Shown here: positions 25,437 through 32,667 of the stretch, in pieces | Numbering within the stretch: position 1 is the first letter of the stretch | Layout: every line of letters begins with the position of its first letter | Source: Betaproteobacteria bacterium | Lineage (GTDB): Bacteria > Pseudomonadota > Gammaproteobacteria > Burkholderiales > Rhodocyclaceae | DNA: 57,570 bases | Assembly (NCBI GenBank): GCA_028065725.1 | Contig: JAPTVL010000374.1 | Span: forward strand, 1 to 57,570 | Direction: 5' to 3' | Notes under the pieces: generated by a model | The model's input: the letters and a program-made list of their open reading frames with translations, nothing else | Databases searched by the model: none | What the model was told of the DNA's origin: nothing | Position numbers and translations under genes: made by a program

Positions 25437-26747
25437 TCAGGCGGCCTGGCGGCGCAGACCGAGCTGTTCCATGAAGGCGTCGACCCGGGCCTGGGTGCGC
25501 ACTTCGTCGAACTCGCGTTCGTCGCCCATGTTGCCTTCGAAGGTCATGATCGGGAAGCCGGCCTTGGCCATGGCCTGGCGGTTCTCCATGATGCCGACCG
25601 AAAGGCCTTCGCAGCCGCGGTTCAGGTGCATCATGCAGCCGTCGACTTTCCAGTCGCGGGCGATGTTGATCATCATCTCGGACTTCACCGAGGGATCGAA
25701 GAACTGCTGCCACAGCGGCTTCGACAAATTCCAGTCGGCATAGAGACGCAGCGCGGTATCGCGGTCGTTCATCTCGATGCCTTTCTCCCAGGGCAAGGTT
25801 CTGGCGCCCCAACTGCCGTCCGGCTTGTACTCCCAGGTGCCTTCGAGGCCGAAGGTGTAGAGCGAGCCGATCGACACTGCGCCGTAGGTTTCCAGGTAGC
25901 GGAAGATCTTGAGGAAGGGCCAGGGCGGCTGCGTGTCGGACATCAGGCGGCAGCGCTCGGTCGGTACGGCGGCGATGCCGCGCGCGACGCGATCCTTGAC
26001 TTCTTCATAGAGCTCGTCGTAGAAGTCGGCGCACCACTGCGAGGACTTGTGCAGGATGGCCAGCACGTAGAGCGAGTACATGGTCTTCTCGTCCAGCGGC
26101 GCCGGCACCGCCTTCTGCAGTTCGCAGATCTGCGCCCAGCGGCTGGTCGAGCGCATCTCATTCCGGATCGCGCGTATCAGCAGTTCGTCGTCGCACTTGC
26201 GTCCGGTGGCTTTTTCCACGAAGTCGATCGAGTCATGCAATTGCGAGGTCACGTAGTCCAGGCGGTCGGGCGTGATGTCGCGATAGGCTCCGACCGAGAC
26301 GTCGACGTAGAAATCGGGAATTTTCTTGGTCTGCGCCACGTGCTGGTACCACTTGGCATGCGAGCAGCAGATCTGCGTCTGGTAGATGAAGTCCGACTTT
26401 GGCCACTCGCCGCCGTAGTAATACTCGTTGAGGTGCATGCTGCCCCAGTAGATGCGCATGTAGGAGCACAGGTCGCGGGCGAAGCCCTGGGCTTCGGCGG
26501 CGTCTAGACAGCGCTGGGTGAATTTGCGATCGAGCGAGACGCCGGCGGAATAGGGCTCGCCGGTCAGCGGGTAGACGTCGTCGCCGAGCGAGGTGGGAAT
26601 CGCGTCGAAAGACCAGCCGGCGGCGGACCAGCGGATGCCGCCCTTTTCCTTGGCGGTGGCGAAATTGCGGTAGTACTGCTCGCGCAGTTCCTTGGCCTTG
26701 GTCCAGAGCTTCAGCGATTCGGTCGGATAGCGTGCGGGTAAGTTCAT
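25437..26747 (-). CDS. Benzoyl-CoA-reductase-type subunit (BzdO/HbdO-like, HgdB/BcrB fold)
   Basis: A 436-residue protein of the 2-hydroxyacyl-CoA dehydratase/benzoyl-CoA reductase superfamily. Cluster-binding cysteines are plausible in ARDLCSYMR (near residue 94), [14 protein letters not shown] (near 127) and [15 protein letters not shown] (near 385). The opening ([11 protein letters not shown] and AKEKGGIRW) is like the Bzd-type class I enzyme as I remember it. The partner subunit gene lies 18 bases upstream. In class I enzymes the two catalytic subunits dearomatise benzoyl-CoA or 3-hydroxybenzoyl-CoA with electrons delivered by an ATP-hydrolysing BzdPQ pair, and no gene for such a pair is in the window. 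A plain 2-hydroxyacyl-CoA dehydratase is the alternative. Confidence 0.8.
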   Translation of the reverse strand: MNLPARYPTESLKLWTKAKELREQYYRNFATAKEKGGIRWSAAGWSFDAIPTSLGDDVYPLTGEPYSAGVSLDRKFTQRCLDAAEAQGFARDLCSYMRIYWGSMHLNEYYYGGEWPKSDFIYQTQICCSHAKWYQHVAQTKKIPDFYVDVSVGAYRDITPDRLDYVTSQLHDSIDFVEKATGRKCDDELLIRAIRNEMRSTSRWAQICELQKAVPAPLDEKTMYSLYVLAILHKSSQWCADFYDELYEEVKDRVARGIAAVPTERCRLMSDTQPPWPFLKIFRYLETYGAVSIGSLYTFGLEGTWEYKPDGSWGARTLPWEKGIEMNDRDTALRLYADWNLSKPLWQQFFDPSVKSEMMINIARDWKVDGCMMHLNRGCEGLSVGIMENRQAMAKAGFPIMTFEGNMGDEREFDEVRTQARVDAFMEQLGLRRQAA

Positions 26748-26765
26748 TCCATATCTCCTTGTGAC

Positions 26766-27905
26766 TCAGAACAGATCTTCGTCGCTCAACGTCTCGAGCA
26801 TGGCTTCGACGCGAATCCGGAAGGGGCCGATCGGGTTGGTGATGTCGAATTCCAGGAACAGCGTGGGAATGCCGTTGTTTTCGAGATGACGCTTGAGATC
26901 CGGATAGTCGCCCTCATGCGGATCGCAGAATTTCTGCTGCAGGAAGATCGCCGCGCGTGCGTTGAACTCCTTGGCCAGACCCAGCACGTGATCGAAGCGG
27001 GTATGGGCCGGATAGTCCTTGGTCGGGCAGGCCGGGCGATCGCAGTAGCGGTCGGCGATGGCCTTGATCACGTCGTCCCCGGGCTTCGACTCGTTCCAGA
27101 AGTAGCGGGTGCCGGAACACTGGTCGTCGATGACGATGGTCGAGCCGACCGACTCGACCATGGCCATGAAGGCGATGTCGTCGTTCTCCGAGCCGATGGT
27201 CATGAAGCGCACGCCTTCGGGACGATTCAGCTGGCGCGTGGGCAGGGCGGCGAGCACCTTCTTCAGCATCGCGTTGTGCTCGCGCTTGTCGACGAACTGG
27301 GCGGTGATGGATGCATACAGCGCTTCGCAACCGGTGACCTGGGGATTGGCGACCTTGCGGTATTCGAACAACTCGCGCAGCAGGCGACGGTTCTCATCGA
27401 CCACGGCCAGCGCTTCCTTCAGCATGGCGTCGGTCAGCGGCTTGCCGGTCAGGACTTCGAGGAAAACCCGGAAACGCTGGATTTCGGCGCGGTGCACCTT
27501 CCTGGCGTGAGCCGACTGCACCTCGTTCGGCATCGCCACATAGAAATCCCATTTCACCGTCGGCACGTTTTGCCGCCATGAGCTGTAGGTCTGCCGGTAC
27601 TGAATGCAGGATTGCGTCAGCGTGACGCCTTCGGCATAGTCGTAGCGCCCGAGCAGACCCTGCGCCAGCGAATCGCGGCAGAAGGGACAGAACATGCCGA
27701 AGATGTGCGGCTCGGTCACGTTTTGCGGCTCATGGGCGCCCAGCACGCGCACCGGCAGCATGCCGGCGGCGATCAGCAACTCTTCCGCGGTGTAGGTGCA
27801 CATCGTTGCCACTACCTGGCCGCCGGTACGCGCCTTCCAGTCGCGGGCGTAGTCGTGGCGTTTCTCGTACCACTCCTGGAACTGGTCAAACAGCCCATCG
27901 TTCAT
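26766..27905 (-). CDS. Benzoyl-CoA-reductase-type subunit (BzdN/HbdN-like, HgdA/BcrC fold)
   Basis: A 379-residue second catalytic subunit. Conserved Cys-containing segments are MFCPFCRDSLAQGL (near residue 100), TQSCIQYRQ and IDDQCSGTRYFW, plus LQQKFCDPHEGDYPDLK near residue 325. The N-terminal DWKARTGGQVVATMCTYTAEEL is typical of the family. The ATG at 27905 has an AAGGAGAT site just upstream. It is the first gene of a two-gene transcript whose promoter carries a TetR-type operator. With the following gene it should form the [4Fe-4S] active-site dimer. By context the substrate is a 3-hydroxybenzoyl-CoA-like thioester. Confidence 0.8.
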   Translation of the reverse strand: MNDGLFDQFQEWYEKRHDYARDWKARTGGQVVATMCTYTAEELLIAAGMLPVRVLGAHEPQNVTEPHIFGMFCPFCRDSLAQGLLGRYDYAEGVTLTQSCIQYRQTYSSWRQNVPTVKWDFYVAMPNEVQSAHARKVHRAEIQRFRVFLEVLTGKPLTDAMLKEALAVVDENRRLLRELFEYRKVANPQVTGCEALYASITAQFVDKREHNAMLKKVLAALPTRQLNRPEGVRFMTIGSENDDIAFMAMVESVGSTIVIDDQCSGTRYFWNESKPGDDVIKAIADRYCDRPACPTKDYPAHTRFDHVLGLAKEFNARAAIFLQQKFCDPHEGDYPDLKRHLENNGIPTLFLEFDITNPIGPFRIRVEAMLETLSDEDLF

Positions 27906-28033
27906 ACACTGATCTCCTTGTATAGGTTTGCCACCTGACTGGCTAACCCGGGAATCGCACTTCCCGGAACAACACGAATCGCAACGCTCCGAATCCATTG
28001 CCAGCATCGGCGGAATGATTGATATCAAACCAT

Positions 28034-28050
28034 TGAATGAACGTTCACTC
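28034..28050. promoter_or_regulatory. Putative TetR operator 1
   Basis: TGAATGAACGTTCACTC fits TGAATGAnYGyTCAnTC, shared with two sites at 31870 and 31950. The dyad is GAnTGA-nYGn-TCAnTC. It covers the -10 region of the reductase-operon promoter. Confidence 0.65.
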
Positions 28051-28064
28051 GCCGCTAGTGTAAA
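28036..28064 (-). promoter_or_regulatory. Putative promoter of the reductase-subunit operon
   Basis: On the minus strand: TTTACA (28064-28059), 17 bases, TTCATT (28041-28036). The -10 is weak but falls at the same position relative to the TetR site as in the TRAP promoter. The leader before the first ATG would be about 125 bases. Confidence 0.45.
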
Positions 28065-28228
28065 GTGCCGTTTGGAAAAAAGCAAGCCTTTCACGGCGGC
28101 GTTTCAGGGCGCGACTCGAGCGGGATCGACGGCGCGGAGCGGTGCCGGCCGGAGCGGCCGGATCGCGCGCCGGCAAACCCCCGCGCTGGCGCCATGGCCG
28201 GGCGGGTGGTAGTGCCTGCGGCGGAGGA

Positions 28229-28473
28229 ATCAGCCGCCGTGGCGGCGGTGGCGGTACATGTGGAACGGACGCTGGCGAAACGTCAGTTCCTGCTCCAGGC
28301 TGGCGCCGAGAGCCTTGGCCAGTGCGATCGAGCGGCTGTTTTCGGCAGCGGGTTCTGGAACGTGAACTGCGCGCACTCAGCGTCGGAATAGTATTCGTGC
28401 AATGCCCGCCAGTCTCCCGCCTGCGGCCGCGTCAGGCGCAGGCGGGAGGTTTCCAGTGTGTCGGGAATCAGCG
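28229..28473 (-). pseudogene. GNAT-family acetyltransferase remnant
   Basis: Read on the minus strand, PDTLETSRLRLTRPQAGDWR is the typical N-terminus of a RimJ/RimL-like acetyltransferase. Shortly after, in another frame, ENSRSIALAKALGASLEQEL and RPFHMYRH form its C-terminus, ending with TGA at 28229-28231. The central acetyl-CoA-binding core of roughly 100 residues is deleted and no start codon remains. It lies between the reductase promoter and a crotonase gene. It is a clear relic with no expected activity. Confidence 0.72.
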
Positions 28474-28478
28474 CCGGG

Positions 28479-29255
28479 CTAGCGCCGGGCTTCGAGGAAG
28501 CGGGCAACACGGGCTTGGGTCTCGGGCAGGGCCAGCAGCGCTGCGCTGCCGGCCAGTTCGGTTTCATAGCCGTCGGCACTGCCGTCGATGGCGACGTTGA
28601 TGCAGTGCTTGCATTCGGCAATGGCCCGCGGCGGCAGGACGGCGATGCGTTGCACGGTGGTGCGCGCGGTTTCTTCCAGCGCGGCCGCCGGCGCGCTCCA
28701 CTGCGCCAGGCCGAGCGCGACGGCTTCGCTGCCGCCAACAAGTTCGGCGCCGAGGATCAGACGCCGCGCGACGGCCTCGCCGCAGATGCGGGTCATGCGT
28801 TGTGTGCCCCCCGCCGCGGGGAGCAGACCCAGACCGGCTTCGGGCAGGCCGATTCTTGCACCGTCGGCGACGATGCGCAGGTCGCAGGCCAGGGCCAGCT
28901 CGAAGCCGCCGCCCATCGCCGCGCCGCCGATCTCGGCCAGCGTCACCTTGGGCAGCGCCTCCAGCCGGGCAAACACCTCCTGCATGCGGCGCGTGAGGAC
29001 GATCATGCGTTCGCGGCCGGCGGCGCTGTCGAGAATGCTGTGCATCAAGGCCAGGTCGGCGCCGGCGCAGAACGCCCGCTCGGCGCTGCGGATCCAGAGC
29101 ATGCCGACAGCTTCTGCGCGCTCGACTTCATCCAGCACCTGGTCGAAGCGCGCCACCCATTCCTCGTTGATGGCATTCACCGGTGCCCGGCACAGCGTCG
29201 CGGTTGCCACCGCGCCTTCGATGTTCAGGGTAATCAATTGGTTTTCCTGTTGCAT
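28479..29255 (-). CDS. Enoyl-CoA hydratase/isomerase family protein
   Basis: A 258-residue crotonase with AFCAGADL (oxyanion loop, about residues 61-68), GAAMGGGFELAL (about 110-121, with a catalytic-position Glu) and LPEAGLGLLPAAGGTQR (second Glu). Both acidic residues of true hydratases are present. It is the last gene of the leftward SDR-crotonase-tetR-crotonase series, 31 bases after tetR. It may hydrate a cyclic dienoyl-CoA or act in later beta-oxidation; which step is unknown. Confidence 0.84.
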   Translation of the reverse strand: MQQENQLITLNIEGAVATATLCRAPVNAINEEWVARFDQVLDEVERAEAVGMLWIRSAERAFCAGADLALMHSILDSAAGRERMIVLTRRMQEVFARLEALPKVTLAEIGGAAMGGGFELALACDLRIVADGARIGLPEAGLGLLPAAGGTQRMTRICGEAVARRLILGAELVGGSEAVALGLAQWSAPAAALEETARTTVQRIAVLPPRAIAECKHCINVAIDGSADGYETELAGSAALLALPETQARVARFLEARR

Positions 29256-29286
29256 GCGTCGCCCGGCGCCGCGCGTGGTTTGAGCA

Positions 29287-30042
29287 TCAGGCCGCCGCGG
29301 TCCGTGGCCGCTTGCGGCGCCGGGCCGGCGCCGCGGCCGGTTTCGATTTATTGTCGGCGATCAGGGACACGCTGCTGAAGGCTGCCGTGCGCTGCGCAAC
29401 TCCAGCCAGGCCGCGTCGTCCCTTGGCTGTCAAAAAAGGCTCGACCATCAGCTTGAGGCCTTCGCCGATATATTTTTCCAGTGTGTAATGCTCGCGCAGG
29501 ACCCAGTGCTTGAGCGCCCAGGAGTGCGCATACATGACAAGCTGGTAGGAGGCCAGGTACTCGTTCAGCGGATGCATGTAGCCGTCTTTGACGCAGGCAT
29601 GCAGGCATTTCTCGATGAGCCGGTTGGTGCGCGACTCGGCATCCTTGATCAGCACCCGGCGATCCGGGCGCAGCGACTTGGTGGACCGATACGCCAGCAC
29701 CGTGGCCTCGCGCAGGCCATCGACGATGTGGCAGTAGGCCCACACCGCGACGCACAGCCTTTCCACCGGGTGCTCGACGCCTGTCAGCTGCGTCGGGATC
29801 TCGTTCTCGTAGCTGTCGAGCACCATCTTCAGGCTGAGAAAGAGGATGTCGTCCTTGTCGCGGAAGTACTGATAGATCAGCCCCGTGCTGACACCGGCCT
29901 GTTTGGCGATCTGCTGGATGGTCGTCGTGTAGTAGCCGTCTTCGGAGAACAGTTTGACCGCGGCGCGTACAATCTGGCCGCGCCGCTCCTCGACCAGCTT
30001 CGGATCGGTAACCAGCGCCTGAACTTCACCTGCAGAACCCAT
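29287..30042 (-). CDS. TetR-family regulator of the 3-hydroxybenzoate-type anaerobic cluster
   Basis: A 251-residue TetR protein. The HTH is TTTIQQIAKQAGVSTGLIYQYF (about residues 40-61), followed by the usual FRDKDDIL. The C-terminal tail is unusually basic and Ala-rich. The ATG at 30042 follows a GGAGG site. It is embedded between crotonase genes in the operon whose promoter bears a matching operator, so autoregulation is likely. Azoarcus-type hbd clusters for anaerobic 3-hydroxybenzoate use are, as I recall, controlled by a TetR protein (HbdR) that responds to the aroyl-CoA, which fits here but is from memory. Confidence 0.86.
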   Translation of the reverse strand: MGSAGEVQALVTDPKLVEERRGQIVRAAVKLFSEDGYYTTTIQQIAKQAGVSTGLIYQYFRDKDDILFLSLKMVLDSYENEIPTQLTGVEHPVERLCVAVWAYCHIVDGLREATVLAYRSTKSLRPDRRVLIKDAESRTNRLIEKCLHACVKDGYMHPLNEYLASYQLVMYAHSWALKHWVLREHYTLEKYIGEGLKLMVEPFLTAKGRRGLAGVAQRTAAFSSVSLIADNKSKPAAAPARRRKRPRTAAA

Positions 30043-30176
30043 ACTTGCCTCCTTCTCGGTTCGATTTTGGTCGGCGCACAGTCTGCCACGAAGCCCGCCT
30101 GGCCGGGCGGAAGAACAGCGAAGCATTCACGCCGGGGATAGCGGTTCGCACCGCTCCATCCCCGGATTGACGCCAT

Positions 30177-30995
30177 TCAATTACCGATGAACTTGGGTGT
30201 TTGCTTGGCGACGAAGGCGTGATAGGCAATCTTGAAGTCCTCGGTCTGCATGCAGATGGCCTGGGCTTCGGCCTCGGTCTCCAGCGCCTGCTCGATGGTC
30301 TGGTTCCACTCCTGATGCAGACACTTCTTGGTAACGGAGTGGGCAAACGCCGGGCCGTCGGCAAGGGACTGCGCCATGTTGGTGGCCGTCGCCAGCAGGT
30401 CTTCCTGGGAGACGACGCCATTGAAATAGCCCCACGCCTGGCCTTCCTCGGCGCTCATCATGCGCCCGGTGTACAGCAGTTCCGAAGCGCGGCCCTGGCC
30501 GATGATGCGTGGCAGGATGCTGCAGGCGCCCATGTCGCAACCGGCCAGGCCGACCTTGACGAAAAGGAAGCCGGTCTTGGCTTTCGGAGTGGCATAGCGC
30601 AGATCGCTGGCCATGGAAATGATGGCGCCGGCGCCGCAGCAGATTCCGTCGATGGCGGCGATGATGGGCTGTGGACAATTGCGCATTTCCTTGACCAGGT
30701 TGCCGGTCATGCGGGTGAACTTCAGGAGACCGGTCATGTCCATCTTGGTCAGCGGGCCAATGATTTCATGCACGTCGCCACCGGAACAGAAATTGCCGCC
30801 GGCGCCGGTGATCACCACCGAGCGCACGTCCTCGGCGTACTGGAACTTGTGGAAGGTGTCGCGCAGTTCGGCGTAGCTTTCGAAGGTCAACGGGTTCTTG
30901 CGCTCTGGGCGGTTCAGGGTAATGGTGGCGACGTTGTTGGCGACTTCGAGCTTGAAGTGTTCGGGACGCCAGTCCGCGGCTTTGAGTTTGTACAT
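30177..30995 (-). CDS. Enoyl-CoA hydratase family protein
   Basis: A 272-residue crotonase with [11 protein letters not shown] (oxyanion loop, about residues 69-79), [16 protein letters not shown] and [15 protein letters not shown], where the usual second Glu position is occupied by Asp/Ala-type residues. This divergent active site suggests a specialised reaction, for example on an alicyclic dienoyl-CoA, rather than standard crotonase chemistry. It opens with [20 protein letters not shown]. It lies 37 bases downstream of an SDR gene in the leftward operon and about 135 bases upstream of tetR. Confidence 0.84.
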   Translation of the reverse strand: MYKLKAADWRPEHFKLEVANNVATITLNRPERKNPLTFESYAELRDTFHKFQYAEDVRSVVITGAGGNFCSGGDVHEIIGPLTKMDMTGLLKFTRMTGNLVKEMRNCPQPIIAAIDGICCGAGAIISMASDLRYATPKAKTGFLFVKVGLAGCDMGACSILPRIIGQGRASELLYTGRMMSAEEGQAWGYFNGVVSQEDLLATATNMAQSLADGPAFAHSVTKKCLHQEWNQTIEQALETEAEAQAICMQTEDFKIAYHAFVAKQTPKFIGN

Positions 30996-31032
30996 GTACT
31001 ACTCCTTTTTCATATTCGGGATTGGGAGAGGC

Positions 31033-31779
31033 TTAGCCGGCGAGGGTCAGGCCACCGCTGACGCTGATGGTCTGGCCAGTGACGAATGAGGCGCGATCGC
31101 TGGCGAAGAACAGGATGGCATCGGCGATTTCCGAAGGCTTGGCCAGGCGGCGCATCGGCGTCGCCTTGACGAAGGCTTCCTGGTGCTTCTCCGGCACGGC
31201 GCGCAGCAGCGGCGTGTCGGTCGGCCCCGGGCAGACGCAATTGACGTTGATGCCGTAGCGTGCGACCTCGCGGGCGAGGGACTTGGTGAAAGCGATGGCG
31301 CCGCCCTTGGCGCCGGAATACATGGTTTCGCCGAGGCTGCCGACGCGGCCGGCGTCGCTCGACACCGTGACCACCTTGCCCGAGTTGCGCTCGATCATGC
31401 CGGGCAGGAAGGCGTGCGTCACGGCCACCGGGCCGAGCAGATTGACGTCCAGCACCTTGCGCCAGAATTCCGGCGTATTGTCCATGAAGGGCTGGATCTT
31501 GCCCCAGCCGGCGACGTTGGCGACGATGTCCACCTTGAGGTTCAGCGCATCGGCGGCGTCCTTGAAGGCGGCTACCGAAGCCAGGTCGGCGACGTCGAGA
31601 CGGGCGAAGTCGGCAGCCTGTCCCTTGGTACGGATTGCGGCTACCACCGCCGGCCCGTTGGTCTCATCGAGGTCGCCGATCAGCACATGGGCGCCGGCAT
31701 CTGCCAGCGCTTCCGCGGTGGCCTTGCCGATGCCCGAAGCCCCGCCCGTAACTACTGCCGTCTTGCCGTTCAGTCGCAT
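31033..31779 (-). CDS. Short-chain dehydrogenase/reductase (BadH-like)
   Basis: A 248-residue classical SDR with TGGASGIG (residues 11-18), VANVAGWG and the catalytic pair in MYSGAKGG (Tyr-x3-Lys). Sequence and start (MRLNGKTAVVTGG) resemble 2-hydroxycyclohexanecarboxyl-CoA dehydrogenases (BadH). A role in oxidising a cyclic hydroxyacyl-CoA after ring reduction is plausible. It is the first gene of the leftward operon. Its promoter and TetR site lie about 95-120 bases upstream. Confidence 0.84.
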   Translation of the reverse strand: MRLNGKTAVVTGGASGIGKATAEALADAGAHVLIGDLDETNGPAVVAAIRTKGQAADFARLDVADLASVAAFKDAADALNLKVDIVANVAGWGKIQPFMDNTPEFWRKVLDVNLLGPVAVTHAFLPGMIERNSGKVVTVSSDAGRVGSLGETMYSGAKGGAIAFTKSLAREVARYGINVNCVCPGPTDTPLLRAVPEKHQEAFVKATPMRRLAKPSEIADAILFFASDRASFVTGQTISVSGGLTLAG

Positions 31780-31866
31780 GATTGTCTCGCTTTCTAAGTA
31801 GGAACTGGATGCCTTGTGTAGTGCCGGATTCAAGCTTGCCTACCCTCGAACCGGCCTTCTGCTCGT

Positions 31867-31887
31867 GACTGAATGATTGCTCAGTCA
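31867..31887. promoter_or_regulatory. Putative TetR operator 2
   Basis: TGAATGATTGCTCAGTC (31870-31886) fits the three-site consensus and is framed by the inverted repeat GACTGA-N8-TCAGTC (31867-31886). It covers the -10 box of the leftward promoter. Confidence 0.65.
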
Positions 31888-31901
31888 GTCTGACAAGTCA
31901 A
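31873..31901 (-). promoter_or_regulatory. Putative promoter of the leftward SDR-crotonase-tetR operon
   Basis: On the minus strand: TTGACT (31901-31896), 17 bases, AATCAT (31878-31873). Both boxes are reasonable and spacing is ideal; the -10 lies inside operator 2. Confidence 0.55.
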
Positions 31902-31936
31902 CCCCCATAAATCATTTTGAATGACGCATGAAATGC

Positions 31937-31965
31937 TTGACTTTCTACATGAATGAGCGTTCAAT
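31937..31965 (+). promoter_or_regulatory. Putative promoter of the TRAP transporter and ligase operon
   Basis: TTGACT (31937-31942), 17 bases, TTCAAT (31960-31965). The -10 overlaps operator 3. The leader of about 75 bases ends at the strong ribosome-binding site of the small coupled open frame at 32048. Confidence 0.55.
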
Positions 31966-31967
31966 CA
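31950..31967. promoter_or_regulatory. Putative TetR operator 3
   Basis: TGAATGAGCGTTCAATC (31950-31966) fits the consensus, extended by CAT/ATG outer dyads (CATGAATGA...TCAATCATG). It covers the -10 box of the rightward promoter, 80 bases from operator 2. Confidence 0.65.
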
Positions 31968-32047
31968 TGCAGAAAAGAAGAAGTGGCGGTGCCGATGGCC
32001 GTCACCGACCAAAACTGCTCGGTCTGCTTATTGGAGGAGATAAAGGC

Positions 32048-32119
32048 ATGAAAACGCCAGTAGCGCACGGGCGCGGCCGCGATGGATGCGCCAGGGCTGC
32101 GGCAGGGGAGCGCGCATGA
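32048..32119 (+). CDS. Small coupled leader open frame (23 residues)
   Basis: The ATG at 32048 has the best ribosome-binding site of the region (GGAGGAGATAAAGGC). It encodes 23 residues (MKTPVAHGRGRDGCARAAAG, then ERA) and its TGA overlaps the ATG of the TRAP small-subunit gene (ATGA). The TRAP gene itself has only a weak GGGGAG site. The frame is therefore either a leader that couples translation into dctQ, or the surviving start of a gene whose body was deleted. The peptide matches nothing I know. Confidence 0.4.
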   Translation: MKTPVAHGRGRDGCARAAAGERA

Positions 32120-32667
32120 TCGAACTCGAGCCGGGTTCGGTCGAACACGTCGGTCATCCCGAAGAACCGCCGCACGGTCCGCTCGGTTTGCGGCTGCTCG
32201 CCACCAGCCGCGCCCTGGCCTACCTCGGCGGCATCATCATGATCCTGCTGATCGCCATGTCGCTGGTGTCGATCATCGGCCGCAAGCTGTTCTCGCTGCC
32301 GATTCCGGGCGATCTCGAGATCATGCAGATGGGGGCCGCAGTTGCCGCTGCGATGTTCTTTCCCTGGTGCCAGATGAATGACGCCCACGTCCGCGTCGAT
32401 TTCTTCACCACGCGCCTGCCGGTTCGGGCGCGGGCGGCGCTCGACGGCATCGCTGCCCTGCTGCTCGGCGGCGTGATGTTGCTGCTGTCCTGGCGTACGG
32501 GCGTTGCGGCGCTGGCCTCGAAAGCTTCCGGCGATTCCTCCGTCATGCTAGGGCTGCCGCAGTGGGTCGCCGAGGCGCTGATCGTGCCAAGCCTGTTCGT
32601 ATTCGCGCTGACGGGCCTGTATATCGCGCGCCGCCGTTTCCGGCTGGCGATCAGGGACAGGGCATGA
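32116..32667 (+). CDS. dctQ: TRAP transporter small permease subunit (DctQ)
   Basis: A 183-residue membrane protein with four hydrophobic segments. It shows the DctQ pattern: an early helix, then IIGRKLFSLPIPGDLEI, then a PWCQMNDAHVRVDFF motif (about residues 90-104). It partners DctM and the periplasmic DctP in sodium-driven uptake of organic acids. The start overlaps a small upstream frame and the stop overlaps dctM by four bases. In this setting the cargo is probably an aromatic acid (inference). Confidence 0.88.
   Translation: MIELEPGSVEHVGHPEEPPHGPLGLRLLATSRALAYLGGIIMILLIAMSLVSIIGRKLFSLPIPGDLEIMQMGAAVAAAMFFPWCQMNDAHVRVDFFTTRLPVRARAALDGIAALLLGGVMLLLSWRTGVAALASKASGDSSVMLGLPQWVAEALIVPSLFVFALTGLYIARRRFRLAIRDRA

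Noticed and set aside
31928..32119. 63-codon frame starting at ATG 31928
   Set aside because: It starts inside the predicted promoter region and upstream of its -35 box. Only its last 23 codons, from ATG 32048, have a ribosome-binding site, and those are listed separately.
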